Assembly: GCF_001279005.1 (NCBI RefSeq)
Contig: NZ_LGCN01000203.1
Location: 1 to 64,000, forward strand
DNA: 64,000 nt
Direction: 5' to 3'
Origin: Streptomyces caelestis
GTDB taxonomy: Bacteria; Actinomycetota; Actinomycetes; Streptomycetales; Streptomycetaceae
The position numbers were made by a program, and so were the translations under genes. The notes beneath the pieces are model-generated. The model ran no database searches, had not been told where the DNA came from, and saw nothing but the letters and a program-made list of their open reading frames with translations. Positions 51,651 through 61,150 of this stretch are shown one piece after another (the stretch's first letter is position 1; each line of letters begins with the position of its first letter).

Positions 51651-52870
51651 GAACGGCGCTCGACGAAGACCGGCTCCCACTCCACCGTCTCGAACGCCTC
51701 GTCCGGCTCACGCACCCCGCTGAGCGGCACGACCTTCTCGCTGCCGATGGCGACCAGCACCAGCCGCGGCCGGTACTCCCCCGGCCCGGGGGCCCGTTCC
51801 CAGGCGATGAGCCGCCGGTCGTCCACCCAGGCGAGCAGGTGCGCCCCGCGCACCCGGGCGACCTCCTCGCCCGTGTACGGATCGCGGATCCCGGACCAGG
51901 ACGTGTCCTTGGCCTCGGCCGTCAGACCGAGCGCGGCCAGCTTGCCGTCGGGGGACAGCCGCGCGGAGACGTCGGACCGCAGGTGCCGTTCGTTCGCGGG
52001 CGCGGGAACCGTGTCCCCGTCGAGGTCGTGGAACTGCTGCAGTCCGTCCTTGCCCCCGATGACCTGCGAGTACACGAGCCGGCCGTCCCGGGAGAACGCG
52101 AAGTCCTGCCGCCCGTTGATGTCCCGGCGGTCCGCGACCGGGCTCCAGTCGCCCCGGCCGTCGGCCACGTCCAGGACGTAGAAGCCGCTCCGGGACGAGT
52201 GGCCGCCGAACTGCGGCACCCAGGCCACGGCCCCGGAGGAGCTCTTCATCCGCTCCATCAGATCGGGGTGCTCACCGTAGGTCGTGGCGACGAGCCTGGT
52301 CCCGTCGTGCGCGTAGGCGAGGCCGCCGACTCCGCGGTCGACGGTGATCCACCGGTCGACCCGGCCCGTGGCCAGGTCGAGGATGCCGATCCGCCGGGCG
52401 GGCAGTTCCCGCTCCAGTACGGCCGCGGTCCGCGCACCGGGCGCCACGGCGACGAACGACCACCGGTCGTCCTTCTCGTACGTCCCGGTCTCCGGGTCGA
52501 GCAACCGGTAGGTGCGGGTCAGCACGGCTTCGTCGTCCGACCGGGTCACGGGTTCCGCCGTGTAGTAGGCGGCCAGCACGGACCGGCCGGCCGCGATCAG
52601 ATCGCGCGGCGGCGACTGGTCCGGGTGCGCGAGGACATCGTTCCCGTCCAGGACGGAAGCGGGACGGACGTCCTCCTTCCCGCTGTCCGGCAGCGGCACG
52701 CCGACGGCGACCGCGACGACGGCCGTCATGGCGGCGGCCACGGCGACCAGCCCGCGGACACGGCGCCGCCGCCGCACCGCCAGCACCCGGTCGGCGAACC
52801 CCGGTCCGGGCGCGGTCAGTTCGACCGCCTGTTCACGCAACGCGTCACGCACGAGTTCGTCGACGTTCAC
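51647..52870 (-). CDS. Single-pass membrane TolB-like beta-propeller protein, partner of a sigma factor
   Basis: 407 residues, start overlapping the upstream sigma stop (ATGA). Cytoplasmic start NVDELVRDALREQAVEL, a membrane segment (VRGLVAVAAAMTAVVAVAVGVPL) and an extracytoplasmic propeller with repeats like RIGILDLATGRVDRW, LAYAHDGTRLVATTYG and ARLSPDGKLAALGL. Such propeller proteins next to SigE-family sigmas are likely sensors or modulators. Its stop overlaps that of convergent dapA by 4 bases. Confidence 0.8.
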   Translation of the reverse strand: MNVDELVRDALREQAVELTAPGPGFADRVLAVRRRRRVRGLVAVAAAMTAVVAVAVGVPLPDSGKEDVRPASVLDGNDVLAHPDQSPPRDLIAAGRSVLAAYYTAEPVTRSDDEAVLTRTYRLLDPETGTYEKDDRWSFVAVAPGARTAAVLERELPARRIGILDLATGRVDRWITVDRGVGGLAYAHDGTRLVATTYGEHPDLMERMKSSSGAVAWVPQFGGHSSRSGFYVLDVADGRGDWSPVADRRDINGRQDFAFSRDGRLVYSQVIGGKDGLQQFHDLDGDTVPAPANERHLRSDVSARLSPDGKLAALGLTAEAKDTSWSGIRDPYTGEEVARVRGAHLLAWVDDRRLIAWERAPGPGEYRPRLVLVAIGSEKVVPLSGVREPDEAFETVEWEPVFVERRS

Positions 52871-53427
52871 GACCGCACCTCCACGGGCGGGTAGTCACGG
52901 GACGGCCGTCGCCCATCCTCGGACGGGCCGAGGGAGCGCAGTTCGGGCGCGAGGGCACGCAGCCGGGCCAGGGAACGATGGGTGGTGGACCGTACGGTGC
53001 CCACCGAGCAGCCCAGGACGCGGGCCACCTCGGCCTCGGGGAGGTCCTCGAAGTAGCGCAGCACCAGCATGGTGCGCTGGCGCGCGGTCAGCCGGGCCAG
53101 CGCGCCCCGCATCAGCAGGCGCAGCTCCGCGTCGGCCGAGGCGGCGTCCCCGCCGGCACCGGGTTCCGGCGGTTCGGCCACGCTGAGTTCGCGTCCGCGC
53201 CGCTTCAGCCGCCAGCGGCTGATCTGCTGCCGGTAGAGGATCTGCCGTACGTACGCCTCGGGTTCGTCGATGCGGTGCCAGCGGCCCGCCGCCTTGATCA
53301 GCGCGTTCTGCAGCAGGTCCTCGCCCGCGTGCCGGTCGCCGCCGCTCAGCAGGACCGCGGTCTTCAGCAGTGCGGACGACCGGTTCGCCACGAACTCCCG
53401 GAAACTCTCCTGTGCCTCGGCATCCAT
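52867..53427 (-). CDS. SigE-family ECF RNA polymerase sigma factor
   Basis: 186 residues from ATG 53427; GTG 53433 is an alternative. Region 2: FREFVANRSSALLKTAVLLSGGDRHAGEDLLQNALIKAAGRW; region 4: LTARQRTMLVLRYFEDLPEAEVARVLGCSVGTVRSTTHRSLARL. Same small class as the sigma at 10893, and likewise followed by an overlapping membrane protein gene. The reading frame stays open upstream to 53769 (see next entry). Confidence 0.9.
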   Translation of the reverse strand: MDAEAQESFREFVANRSSALLKTAVLLSGGDRHAGEDLLQNALIKAAGRWHRIDEPEAYVRQILYRQQISRWRLKRRGRELSVAEPPEPGAGGDAASADAELRLLMRGALARLTARQRTMLVLRYFEDLPEAEVARVLGCSVGTVRSTTHRSLARLRALAPELRSLGPSEDGRRPSRDYPPVEVRS

Positions 53428-53848
53428 CGTCACCTTCTCTTCCCCCGGGAACGGGCCCTGTGTCCGCTCCCCGCACCCCTGTGGACGCGCGCGGGCCCCC
53501 CTCGCTATGCCACCGCACAGCGGAAACACGAAAAAACAGGCGGGCCGGTCCCCGAACGGCAGGAGGTGTTCCCGTACGTCCTGCGCGGGGGCGTCGGCCC
53601 GACCGGCGTCGGCGTTGCCCGGCCCGACGCGGTGACCGTCGTGGGAGGCCGTGTCGGTCTCGTCCGCGTGGGCGGAACCGGCCGGTGTGCCGCACGGCAT
53701 CAGCACGGCCACCACCCCCATCACTCCGACCGCGCAGCGGACCGCGCCCCGCACCCACTCGTTCGCCATCGCCCGTTCATCCGCCGAAACGACCCCGAAG
53801 TCACGGGGAGCGACCCGTACGGGAACGGACGGGCGCGTGACGCCCGGC
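53428..53848 (-). other. Open frame with a signal-peptide-like start upstream of the sigma gene
   Basis: From ATG 53769, in frame with the sigma gene and without a stop, the minus strand encodes EWVRGAVRCAVGVMGVVAVL and then PCGTPAGSAHADETDTAS, which looks like a Sec signal with an AHA cleavage site. The remainder (to 53428) is low-complexity and not convincing. It may be a remnant of a small secreted protein or a chance frame. No separate gene is called in this 421-base stretch. Confidence 0.35.
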
Positions 53849-54838
53849 TCAGTTGTGGCTGTGCAGGATCTCGTTCAGGCCGCCCCAGACCGCGTTGTTC
53901 GGGCGGGCCTCGACCGCGCCGGTGACGGAGTTGCGGCGGAACAGGATGTGGGAGGCGCCGGACAGTTCACGGGCCTTGACGACCTGCCCGTCGGGCATGG
54001 TGACGCGGGTGCCCGCGGTGACGTAGAGGCCCGCCTCGACCACGCACTCGTCGCCGAGGGCGATGCCGACGCCCGCCTCGGCGCCGACCAGGCAGCGCTC
54101 GCCGATGGTGATGCGCACGTTGCCGCCGCCGGACAGCGTGCCCATGGTGGAGGCGCCGCCGCCGATGTCCGAGCCGTCGCCGATGACGACACCGGCCGAG
54201 ACACGGCCCTCGACCATCGACGTGCCCAGCGTGCCGGCGTTGAAGTTGACGAAGCCCTCGTGCATGACGGTGGTGCCCTCGGCGAGGTGCGCGCCGAGCC
54301 GTACCCGGTCGGCGTCGGCGATGCGGACGCCCTTGGGGGCGACGTAGTCCGTCATGCGGGGGAACTTGTCGACGGAGGTCACGGCCAGGTGCAGGCCCTC
54401 GGCGCGGGCGTTGAGCCGCACCTTCTCGAGGTCGTCCACGGCGACCGGGCCGAGGGAGGTCCAGGCGACGTTGGCGAGGTGGCCGAAGACGCCGTCCAGG
54501 TTCTGGCCGTGCGGCTGGACCAGGCGGTGCGAGAGCAGGTGGAGGCGCAGGTAGACGTCGTGCGCGTCGACCGGCTTCTCGGCCAGCGACGAGATGACCG
54601 TGCGGACCGCGACCACCTCGACGCCCCGGCGGGCGTCCGGACCGGCCGCCGCGGTGGCGCCGCCGCCCAGGAGTTCCGCGGCCTGCTCGGCGGAGAGCCG
54701 CTCGGTGCCGGACGGGCCGGGCTCGTCGGCCAGTACGGGGGCGGGGAACCAGGTGTCGAGAACGGTGCCGTCGGCGGCGATGGTGGCGAGGCCGGCGGCC
54801 ACCGCGCCGGAGGTGCTGTGAGCAGTCGTGTCGGTCAT
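53849..54838 (-). CDS. dapD: Tetrahydrodipicolinate N-succinyltransferase
   Basis: 329 residues of the actinobacterial DapD type. N-terminal domain includes [38 protein letters not shown]; the C-terminal left-handed beta-helix shows hexapeptide repeats in [54 protein letters not shown] and [25 protein letters not shown]. It adds succinyl from succinyl-CoA in the diaminopimelate pathway, downstream of dapA. Confidence 0.95.
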   Translation of the reverse strand: MTDTTAHSTSGAVAAGLATIAADGTVLDTWFPAPVLADEPGPSGTERLSAEQAAELLGGGATAAAGPDARRGVEVVAVRTVISSLAEKPVDAHDVYLRLHLLSHRLVQPHGQNLDGVFGHLANVAWTSLGPVAVDDLEKVRLNARAEGLHLAVTSVDKFPRMTDYVAPKGVRIADADRVRLGAHLAEGTTVMHEGFVNFNAGTLGTSMVEGRVSAGVVIGDGSDIGGGASTMGTLSGGGNVRITIGERCLVGAEAGVGIALGDECVVEAGLYVTAGTRVTMPDGQVVKARELSGASHILFRRNSVTGAVEARPNNAVWGGLNEILHSHN

Positions 54839-54939
54839 GAGGGCAACCTAACCAACCGGTGGCCGGGGACGCGAACCGGTGCGGACCGCGTCTCGGCGTA
54901 CGGTCCGCGCGGGCGGCACGCCCCGCCGGCCGGCGCCGG

Positions 54940-55260
54940 TCAGTGCGCCCCGCCCAGGTTGAGCACCACCACTCCGGCGATGATCAGCGCGATGCCACCG
55001 GCCTTGGCGACGGTGAGCCCCTCGCCCAGGAACATCGTGCCGATCACCGCGATGGCGGCCGTCCCGGCCCCCGACCAGATGGCGTACGCCGTTCCGACCG
55101 ACACGGTCCTCAGGGTCTGCGCGAGCAGCGCGAAGGCCACCAGGTATCCGGCGACGGTGACGACCGAGGGCCACAGCCGGGTGAACCCCTCGCTGTACTT
55201 CATGGCGGTCGTGCCGACCACTTCCGCTGCGATGGCTCCGGCGAGCAGTGCGTACCCCAT
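54940..55260 (-). CDS. SMR-family multidrug efflux protein (EmrE/QacE-like)
   Basis: 106 residues from ATG 55260. Four membrane helices with the family-defining Glu in AGAIAAEVVGTTAMKYSEGFTRLWPS and YAIWSGAGTAAIAVIGTMFLGE. Works as an antiparallel dimer exporting cations with proton exchange. Monocistronic, isolated from suf by a terminator. Confidence 0.93.
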   Translation of the reverse strand: MGYALLAGAIAAEVVGTTAMKYSEGFTRLWPSVVTVAGYLVAFALLAQTLRTVSVGTAYAIWSGAGTAAIAVIGTMFLGEGLTVAKAGGIALIIAGVVVLNLGGAH

Positions 55261-55294
55261 GACGGCGATCGTAGCCAGGCAGGACCACACGCGA

Positions 55295-55325
55295 AGCGGC
55301 CCCCCGCGGTACGCGGGGGGCCGCT
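55295..55325. terminator. Terminator of the suf operon
   Basis: AGCGGCCCCCCGCG (55295-55308) pairs exactly with CGCGGGGGGCCGCT (55312-55325), loop GTA. It lies 16 bases past the last suf gene (sufT, minus strand) and before the SMR gene. Confidence 0.85.
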
Positions 55326-55340
55326 CGGTCCGCCGTTCGC

Positions 55341-55673
55341 TCAGACGTTGAAGCCCAGCGCCCGCAGCTGCTCACGGCCGTCGTCCGTGATCTTGTCGGG
55401 GCCCCACGGCGGCATCCAGACCCAGTTGATGCGCAACTCGCTGACCAGGCCGTCCGTGGCGGACTTGGCCTGGTCCTCGATGACGTCCGTCAGCGGACAG
55501 GCCGCGGAGGTCAGGGTCATGTCCACGGTCGCCACATTGGAGTCGTCGACGTGGATGCCGTAGATCAGGCCCAGGTTGACGACGTCGATGCCCAGCTCGG
55601 GGTCGACGACGTCCATCAGGGCCTCGCGGAGCTCCTCCTCCGAGGCCGGCTTCATCTCCAGGGTCTCGCTCAT
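55341..55673 (-). CDS. sufT: SufT-like iron-sulfur assembly factor (DUF59/MIP18)
   Basis: 110 residues. DUF59 core ELREALMDVVDPELGIDVVNLGLIYGIHV and TLTSAACPLTDVIEDQAKSA with the conserved Cys, then VWMPPWGPDKITDDGREQLRALGF. SufT-type proteins help mature Fe-S proteins. Last gene of the suf operon, overlapping sufU by 4 bases. Confidence 0.92.
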   Translation of the reverse strand: MSETLEMKPASEEELREALMDVVDPELGIDVVNLGLIYGIHVDDSNVATVDMTLTSAACPLTDVIEDQAKSATDGLVSELRINWVWMPPWGPDKITDDGREQLRALGFNV

Positions 55674-56134
55674 GCCGTTGTCCTTTCGGCGTCGGCGCCC
55701 AGCGCCTGGGCCGTCGCGTCCTTCCACGCCATCCAGCTGAGGAGGGCGCACTTCACCCGGGCCGGGTACTTGGACACCCCGGCGAACGCGACCGCGTCCT
55801 CCAGGATCTCCTCCATCGCGTCGTCCGGCTCGATCTTCCCCTTGGACTGCATCAGCTCCAGGAAGGTCCCCTGGATCCGCTGCGCCTCGGCGAGGTCCTT
55901 GCCGACCAGCAGGTCGTTCAGCACGGAGGCGGAGGCCTGGCTGATGGAACAGCCCTGCCCCTCGTAGCTGACGTCGCTGATCGTCGTACCGTCGTACTTC
56001 ACGCGGAGCGTGATCTCGTCGCCGCACGTCGGGTTGACGTGGTGCACCTCGGCGTCCCCGTCCCGCAAGCCCCGCCCGTGCGGGTTCTTGTAGTGGTCCA
56101 GGATGACGTCCTGGTACATGGAGTCCAGCTTCAC
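55670..56134 (-). CDS. sufU: SufU-type sulfur-transfer/scaffold protein
   Basis: 154 residues from GTG 56134. NifU-like fold with the zinc/Fe-S ligands in VNPTCGDEITLRV, YEGQGCSISQASASVLNDL and RVKCALLSWMAWKDA. In Gram-positive SUF systems SufU accepts sulfur from SufS. Positioned 11 bases after sufS. Confidence 0.95.
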   Translation of the reverse strand: MKLDSMYQDVILDHYKNPHGRGLRDGDAEVHHVNPTCGDEITLRVKYDGTTISDVSYEGQGCSISQASASVLNDLLVGKDLAEAQRIQGTFLELMQSKGKIEPDDAMEEILEDAVAFAGVSKYPARVKCALLSWMAWKDATAQALGADAERTTA

Positions 56135-56145
56135 GCCTCAGCCCC

Positions 56146-57402
56146 TCATCCGAAGAAGTTCCGTACGTGCTCCAGGCCGTCGACCAGTGCGTCGATCTCG
56201 GCCGGTGTGGAGTACAGATAGAACGACGCCCGCGTGGTCGCAGGAATTCCGTACCGCAGGCAGACGGGGCGGGCGCAGTGATGGCCCACGCGTACCGCGA
56301 TGCCCTGTTCGTCGAGGACCTGGCCCACGTCGTGCGGGTGGATGTCGCCGAGCGTGAACGAGATCGCCGCTCCCCGGTCCTCGGCCGTGGCGGGGCCGAT
56401 GATGCGCAGGTCCGGGACCTCGGCCAGGCGCTTGACCGCGTACTCGGTGATGGCGTGCTCGTGGGCGAGGACCTTGTCCATGCCGATGGCCGACAGGTAG
56501 TCGATCGCCGCGCCGAGACCGACCGCCTGGGCGATCGGCGGGGTGCCCGCCTCGAACTTGTGCGGGGCCGGCGCATAGGTCGACGAGCTCATCGAGACGG
56601 TCTCGATCATCTCGCCGCCGCCGAGGAACGGGGGCAGGTCCTCCAGCAGTTCCTGGCGGCCCCAGAGCACGCCTATGCCGGTCGGGCCGCACATCTTGTG
56701 ACCGGTGAAGGCCACGAAGTCGGCCTGGAGGGCCTGGACGTCCAGCGGCATGTGCGGCGCGGCCTGGGAGGCGTCGACGCACACCAGGGCGCCGACCTCC
56801 TGGGCGCGGCGCACGATCGCCTCGACCGGGTTGACCGTGCCCAGGATGTTGGAGACCAGCACGAAGGAGACGATCTTCGTCTTCTCGGTGATGACCTCGT
56901 CGATGCGGGAGAGGTCGAGCCGGCCGTCGTCGGTCAGCCCGAACCACTTCAGCTTGGCGCCCGTGCGCTGCGCGAGCAGCTGCCACGGCACGATGTTGGA
57001 GTGGTGCTCCATCTCCGTGATGACGATCTCGGTCTCGTGGTCCACCCGGTAGGGCTCGTCGGCCCAGCCGAGCATGTTCGCCACGAGGTTGAGCGACTCG
57101 GAGGCGTTCTTGGTGAAGATCACCTCGTCGCGCGAGGGGGCGTTGACGAACTCCGCGACCTTGTCGCGCGCGCCCTCGTACAGCGCCGTGGCCTCCTCGG
57201 CGAGCACATGCACACCGCGGTGGACGTTGGCGTTGTAGCGCTCGTAGTACTCGCTCAGGGCGTCCAGCACCTGACGCGGCTTCTGCGAGGTCGCCGCGTT
57301 GTCCAGGTACACGAGCTTCCGGCCGTCGTGGACCTGGCGGTCCAGGATGGGGAAGTCCTTGCGGATCGCCTCGGTGTCGAGGAGGCCCGGCAGCTGTGTC
57401 AC
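56146..57402 (-). CDS. sufS: SufS cysteine desulfurase
   Basis: 418 residues from GTG 57402. Class II cysteine desulfurase: VYLDNAATSQKPRQVLDAL, PLP Lys in FTGHKMCGPTGIGVLWG, and the catalytic Cys in RVGHHCARPVCLRYGIPATTRASF (read as HHCARP). Supplies persulfide sulfur to SufU/SufBCD. Start overlaps the sufC stop by four bases. Confidence 0.96.
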   Translation of the reverse strand: MTQLPGLLDTEAIRKDFPILDRQVHDGRKLVYLDNAATSQKPRQVLDALSEYYERYNANVHRGVHVLAEEATALYEGARDKVAEFVNAPSRDEVIFTKNASESLNLVANMLGWADEPYRVDHETEIVITEMEHHSNIVPWQLLAQRTGAKLKWFGLTDDGRLDLSRIDEVITEKTKIVSFVLVSNILGTVNPVEAIVRRAQEVGALVCVDASQAAPHMPLDVQALQADFVAFTGHKMCGPTGIGVLWGRQELLEDLPPFLGGGEMIETVSMSSSTYAPAPHKFEAGTPPIAQAVGLGAAIDYLSAIGMDKVLAHEHAITEYAVKRLAEVPDLRIIGPATAEDRGAAISFTLGDIHPHDVGQVLDEQGIAVRVGHHCARPVCLRYGIPATTRASFYLYSTPAEIDALVDGLEHVRNFFG

Positions 57403-58163
57403 TCGGATGCGCCACCCTTCACGTATGCCTCGTAGCCCTCGTTCTCCAGCTTGTCCGCGAGCTCGGCGCCGCCGGACTCGACGATGCGGCCGCCGGCGAA
57501 CACGTGCACGTGGTCGGGCTTGATGTAGCGCAGGATGCGCGTGTAGTGCGTGATCAGCAGGGTGCCGACCTCACCGGACTCGCGGACGCGGTTGACGCCC
57601 TCGGAGACGATGCGCAGGGCGTCGACGTCCAGGCCGGAGTCGGTCTCGTCGAGGATCGCGACCTTCGGCTTGAGCAGTTCGAGCTGGAGGATCTCGTGGC
57701 GCTTCTTCTCACCGCCGGAGAAGCCCTCGTTGACGTTGCGCTCGGCGAAGGCGGGGTCCATGTTGAGGCGCTCCATGGCCTCCTTGACCTCCTTCACCCA
57801 GGTGCGCAGCTTGGGAGCCTCGCCGCGGACGGCGGTGGCGGAGGTGCGCAGGAAGTTGGAGACGGAGACGCCGGGGACCTCGACCGGGTACTGCATGGCG
57901 AGGAAGAGGCCGGCGCGGGCGCGCTCGTCGACGGACATCTCCAGGACGTCCTCGCCGTCGAGGGTGACGGTGCCCCCGGAGACGGTGTACTTGGGGTGAC
58001 CGGCGAGCGCGTAGGCGAGGGTCGACTTGCCGGAGCCGTTGGGGCCCATGATGGCGTGCGTCTCGCCCTGCTTCACGGTGAGGTCGACGCCCTTGAGGAT
58101 CTCCTTCGTGGCGTTGTCGGCCTCGACGGTGACGTGCAGGTCTCGGATTTCAAGCGTTGCCAT
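57399..58163 (-). CDS. sufC: SufC ABC-type ATPase of Fe-S assembly
   Basis: 254 residues. Walker A GPNGSGKSTLAYAL, signature region GFSGGEKKRHEILQLELL, Walker B VAILDETDSGLDVDAL and the switch His in LLITHYTRIL. It forms the SufBC2D scaffold in the cytoplasm. Preceded closely by the Rieske gene. Confidence 0.96.
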   Translation of the reverse strand: MATLEIRDLHVTVEADNATKEILKGVDLTVKQGETHAIMGPNGSGKSTLAYALAGHPKYTVSGGTVTLDGEDVLEMSVDERARAGLFLAMQYPVEVPGVSVSNFLRTSATAVRGEAPKLRTWVKEVKEAMERLNMDPAFAERNVNEGFSGGEKKRHEILQLELLKPKVAILDETDSGLDVDALRIVSEGVNRVRESGEVGTLLITHYTRILRYIKPDHVHVFAGGRIVESGGAELADKLENEGYEAYVKGGASE

Positions 58164-58170
58164 GGGTGCC

Positions 58171-58488
58171 TCAGGACTCCTGGGTGAGGGAGACGAGCAC
58201 GTCGTCCCCTTCGATCTTTACGGGGTATACGGGGACGGGGCGCGTCGCCGGAAGGGCGTCGGGCTTGCCGGAACGGAGGTCGAAACGCGAGCCGTGCAGC
58301 CAGCACTCGATGTGGCAGTCGTCCACCTCGCCCTCCGCGAGGGAGACGTTCGCGTGCGAGCAGATGTCGTGGATCGCGAACACCTCCCCCCCGGTCTGCA
58401 CGAGGGAGACCGGCGTGCCGTCGAGTTCCACCCGCTTCGGGGTGTCCTCCTCCAGCTCGCTCAGCCCGCAGGCGCGTACGAAGGTCAT
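58171..58488 (-). CDS. Rieske-type ferredoxin of the suf operon
   Basis: 105 residues from ATG 58488. [2Fe-2S] Rieske ligands C-x-H in DICSHANVSLAEGEV and C-x2-H in IECWLHGSRFDLRSG. Annotated in relatives as a non-heme-iron oxygenase ferredoxin subunit; in actinobacterial suf operons it sits between sufD and sufC as here. It may donate electrons during cluster assembly. Confidence 0.93.
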   Translation of the reverse strand: MTFVRACGLSELEEDTPKRVELDGTPVSLVQTGGEVFAIHDICSHANVSLAEGEVDDCHIECWLHGSRFDLRSGKPDALPATRPVPVYPVKIEGDDVLVSLTQES

Positions 58489-59669
58489 GCGACCGCCGCC
58501 TCCAGCTCCTCCTCGATCTTGGCGATCAGGCGCTCCTCGATGTCCGGGACGCCGATCTGCTGCACGAGCTCGGCGAAGAAGCCGCGGACCACCAGACGGC
58601 GGGCGTCCTGCTCGGGGATGCCGCGGGCCATCAGGTAGAACAGCTGCTCGTCGTCGAAGCGGCCGGTCGCGGAGGCGTGGCCGGCGCCGACGATCTCGCC
58701 GGTCTCGATCTCCAGGTTGGGCACGGAGTCGACGCGGGCGCCGTCGGTGAGGACCAGGTTGCGGTTCATCTCGTAGGTGTCGGTGCCCTCGGCCTTGGCC
58801 TCGATGAGCACGTCGCCGATCCACACGGCGTGCGCGTCGACGCCCTGGAGCGCGCCCTTGTAGACGACGTTGGACGTGCAGTGCGGCACGTTGTGGTCGA
58901 CCAGGAGGCGGTGCTCCTGGTGCTGGCCGGCGTCGGTGAAGTACAGGCCGAACAGCTCGGCCTCGCCGCCGGGGCCGGCGTAGACGACGCGCGGGTGGAG
59001 GCGTACGACGTCGCCGCCGAAGGTGACGACGACCGACTTGAAGGAGGCGTCGCGGCCGACCAGGGCGCTGTGCTGGGCGACGTGCACCGCCTTGTCGTCC
59101 CAGTCCTGGACCGAGACGACGGTCAGCTTGGCCCCGTCGCCGAGCACGTACTCGACGTTGGCGGCGAGCACCGCGTCACCGGTGTGGTCGATGACCACGA
59201 GCGCCTCGGCGAAGGCGCCGAGCTCGATCACCTGGTGGCCGTAGGCGGTGCCGCCCTCGCCCCGCACCGCGATGCGGATCGGCTCGGTGAGGACGGTCTC
59301 CTTCGGCACGGTCACGACCGAGGCCTGCTCGAAGGCGGAGTACGCCTGGGCGACGACGCGGTCCACCGGGATGCCGGCGCGGCCGATCCGCGCGTCGTCG
59401 CGGCCGACGGTCTCGACGGTGACGCCCTCGGGCGCCTCGACGGCGACCTTGAGACCCCCGCCGGTGGCGGTGGCGGTGCCGTCGTGCAGACCGCGCAGCC
59501 GCTCCAGCGGGGTGAACCGCCACTCCTCCTCGCGGCCGTGGGGGACGGGGAAGTCCGCCACGTCGAAGGACGGAGGCGCGCTCATGCGGGTGGCGACGGT
59601 CGACTCCGCGGCGACCGCGATCGAGCCGGCGGTGGTGGAGCCCACCGGGATATTCTGAGCCTCAGCCAT
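58485..59669 (-). CDS. sufD: SufD Fe-S assembly scaffold subunit
   Basis: 394 residues from ATG 59669. Contains PHGREEEWRFTPLERLRGL near the N-terminus, a right-handed beta-helix core and the C-terminal block VPNLEIETGEIVGAGHASATGRFDDEQLFYLMARGI, typical of SufB/SufD. Forms the scaffold with SufB and SufC. Stop overlaps the Rieske start. Confidence 0.96.
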   Translation of the reverse strand: MAEAQNIPVGSTTAGSIAVAAESTVATRMSAPPSFDVADFPVPHGREEEWRFTPLERLRGLHDGTATATGGGLKVAVEAPEGVTVETVGRDDARIGRAGIPVDRVVAQAYSAFEQASVVTVPKETVLTEPIRIAVRGEGGTAYGHQVIELGAFAEALVVIDHTGDAVLAANVEYVLGDGAKLTVVSVQDWDDKAVHVAQHSALVGRDASFKSVVVTFGGDVVRLHPRVVYAGPGGEAELFGLYFTDAGQHQEHRLLVDHNVPHCTSNVVYKGALQGVDAHAVWIGDVLIEAKAEGTDTYEMNRNLVLTDGARVDSVPNLEIETGEIVGAGHASATGRFDDEQLFYLMARGIPEQDARRLVVRGFFAELVQQIGVPDIEERLIAKIEEELEAAVA

Positions 59670-59728
59670 GGCTGTCGTAGTGCTCGCTTTCCTTTGCGTA
59701 AGGGGGCTTGACGGAACGGCGTGGTGCT

Positions 59729-61150
59729 TTAGCCGACCGCGCCTTCCATCTGCAGCTCGATCAGCCGGTTGAGCTCGAGCGCGTACTCCATCGGCAGTTC
59801 CTTGGCGATCGGCTCGACGAAGCCTCGCACGATCATCGCCATCGCCTCGAACTCGCTCAGGCCGCGGCTCATCAGGTAGAAGAGCTGGTCCTCGGAGACC
59901 TTGGAGACGGTCGCCTCGTGGCCCATGGACACGTCGTCCTCGCGGACGTCCACGTAGGGGTAGGTGTCCGAGCGGGAGATGGTGTCGACGAGCAGCGCGT
60001 CGCAGAGCACGTTGGACTTGGAGCCCGGGGCGCCCTCGCCGATCTCGATCAGACCGCGGTAGGACGTACGGCCGCCGCCGCGCGCCACCGACTTGGAGAC
60101 GATGTTGGACGAGGTGTTGGGGGCCATGTGGACCATCTTGGCGCCCGCGTCCTGGTGCTGGCCCTCGCCGGCGAAGGCGATGGACAGCGTCTCGCCCTTG
60201 GCGTGCTCGCCCATCAGGTAGACGGCCGGGTACTTCATCGTCACCTTGGAGCCGATGTTGCCGTCGACCCACTCCATGGTCGCGCCCTCGTAGGCCACGG
60301 CGCGCTTGGTGACCAGGTTGTAGACGTTGTTCGACCAGTTCTGGATGGTCGTGTAGCGGCAGCGGGCGTTCTTCTTGACGATGATCTCGACGACCGCGCT
60401 GTGCAGGGAGTCGCTCTTGTAGATCGGGGCGGTGCAGCCCTCGACGTAGTGCACGTAGGCGCCCTCGTCGACGATGATCAGGGTCCGCTCGAACTGGCCC
60501 ATGTTCTCGGTGTTGATCCGGAAGTAGGCCTGGAGCGGGATCTCGACGTGCACGCCCGGCGGGACGTAGATGAAGGAGCCGCCGGACCACACGGCGGAGT
60601 TCAGCGACGCGAACTTGTTGTCGCCGACCGGGATGACCGTGCCGAAGTACTCCTTGAAGAGCTCGGGGTGCTCCTTCAGGGCGGTGTCGGTGTCCAGGAA
60701 GATGACGCCCTGCTCCTCCAGGTCCTCACGGATCTGGTGGTAGACGACCTCCGACTCGTACTGGGCGGCGACACCGGCGACGAGGCGCTTCTTCTCGGCC
60801 TCCGGGATGCCCAGCTTGTCGTAGGTGTTCTTGATGTCCTCGGGCAGGTCCTCCCAGGACTCCGCCTGCTTCTCCGTGGAGCGCACGAAGTACTTGATGT
60901 TGTCGAAGTCGATGCCGGAGAGGTCGGAGCCCCAGTTCGGCATGGGCTTCTTCTCGAACAGGCGCAGGCCCTTGAGGCGGAGCTTGGTCATCCACTCCGG
61001 CTCGTCCTTCTTCGCGGAGATGTCCCGGACGACGTCCTCGTTCAGGCCGCGGCGCGCCGACGCACCGGCCTCGTCACGGTCGGCCCAGCCGTATTCGTAG
61101 GTGCCCAGACCCTCCAGCTCGGGGTGGGCAGTCTCCGTGGGGAGAGTCAT
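59729..61150 (-). CDS. sufB: SufB Fe-S assembly scaffold subunit
   Basis: 473 residues, standard length. SufB hallmarks: [85 protein letters not shown], and the C-terminal [22 protein letters not shown]. Start overlaps the sufR stop by four bases, so sufR and sufB are translationally coupled. Confidence 0.97.
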   Translation of the reverse strand: MTLPTETAHPELEGLGTYEYGWADRDEAGASARRGLNEDVVRDISAKKDEPEWMTKLRLKGLRLFEKKPMPNWGSDLSGIDFDNIKYFVRSTEKQAESWEDLPEDIKNTYDKLGIPEAEKKRLVAGVAAQYESEVVYHQIREDLEEQGVIFLDTDTALKEHPELFKEYFGTVIPVGDNKFASLNSAVWSGGSFIYVPPGVHVEIPLQAYFRINTENMGQFERTLIIVDEGAYVHYVEGCTAPIYKSDSLHSAVVEIIVKKNARCRYTTIQNWSNNVYNLVTKRAVAYEGATMEWVDGNIGSKVTMKYPAVYLMGEHAKGETLSIAFAGEGQHQDAGAKMVHMAPNTSSNIVSKSVARGGGRTSYRGLIEIGEGAPGSKSNVLCDALLVDTISRSDTYPYVDVREDDVSMGHEATVSKVSEDQLFYLMSRGLSEFEAMAMIVRGFVEPIAKELPMEYALELNRLIELQMEGAVG

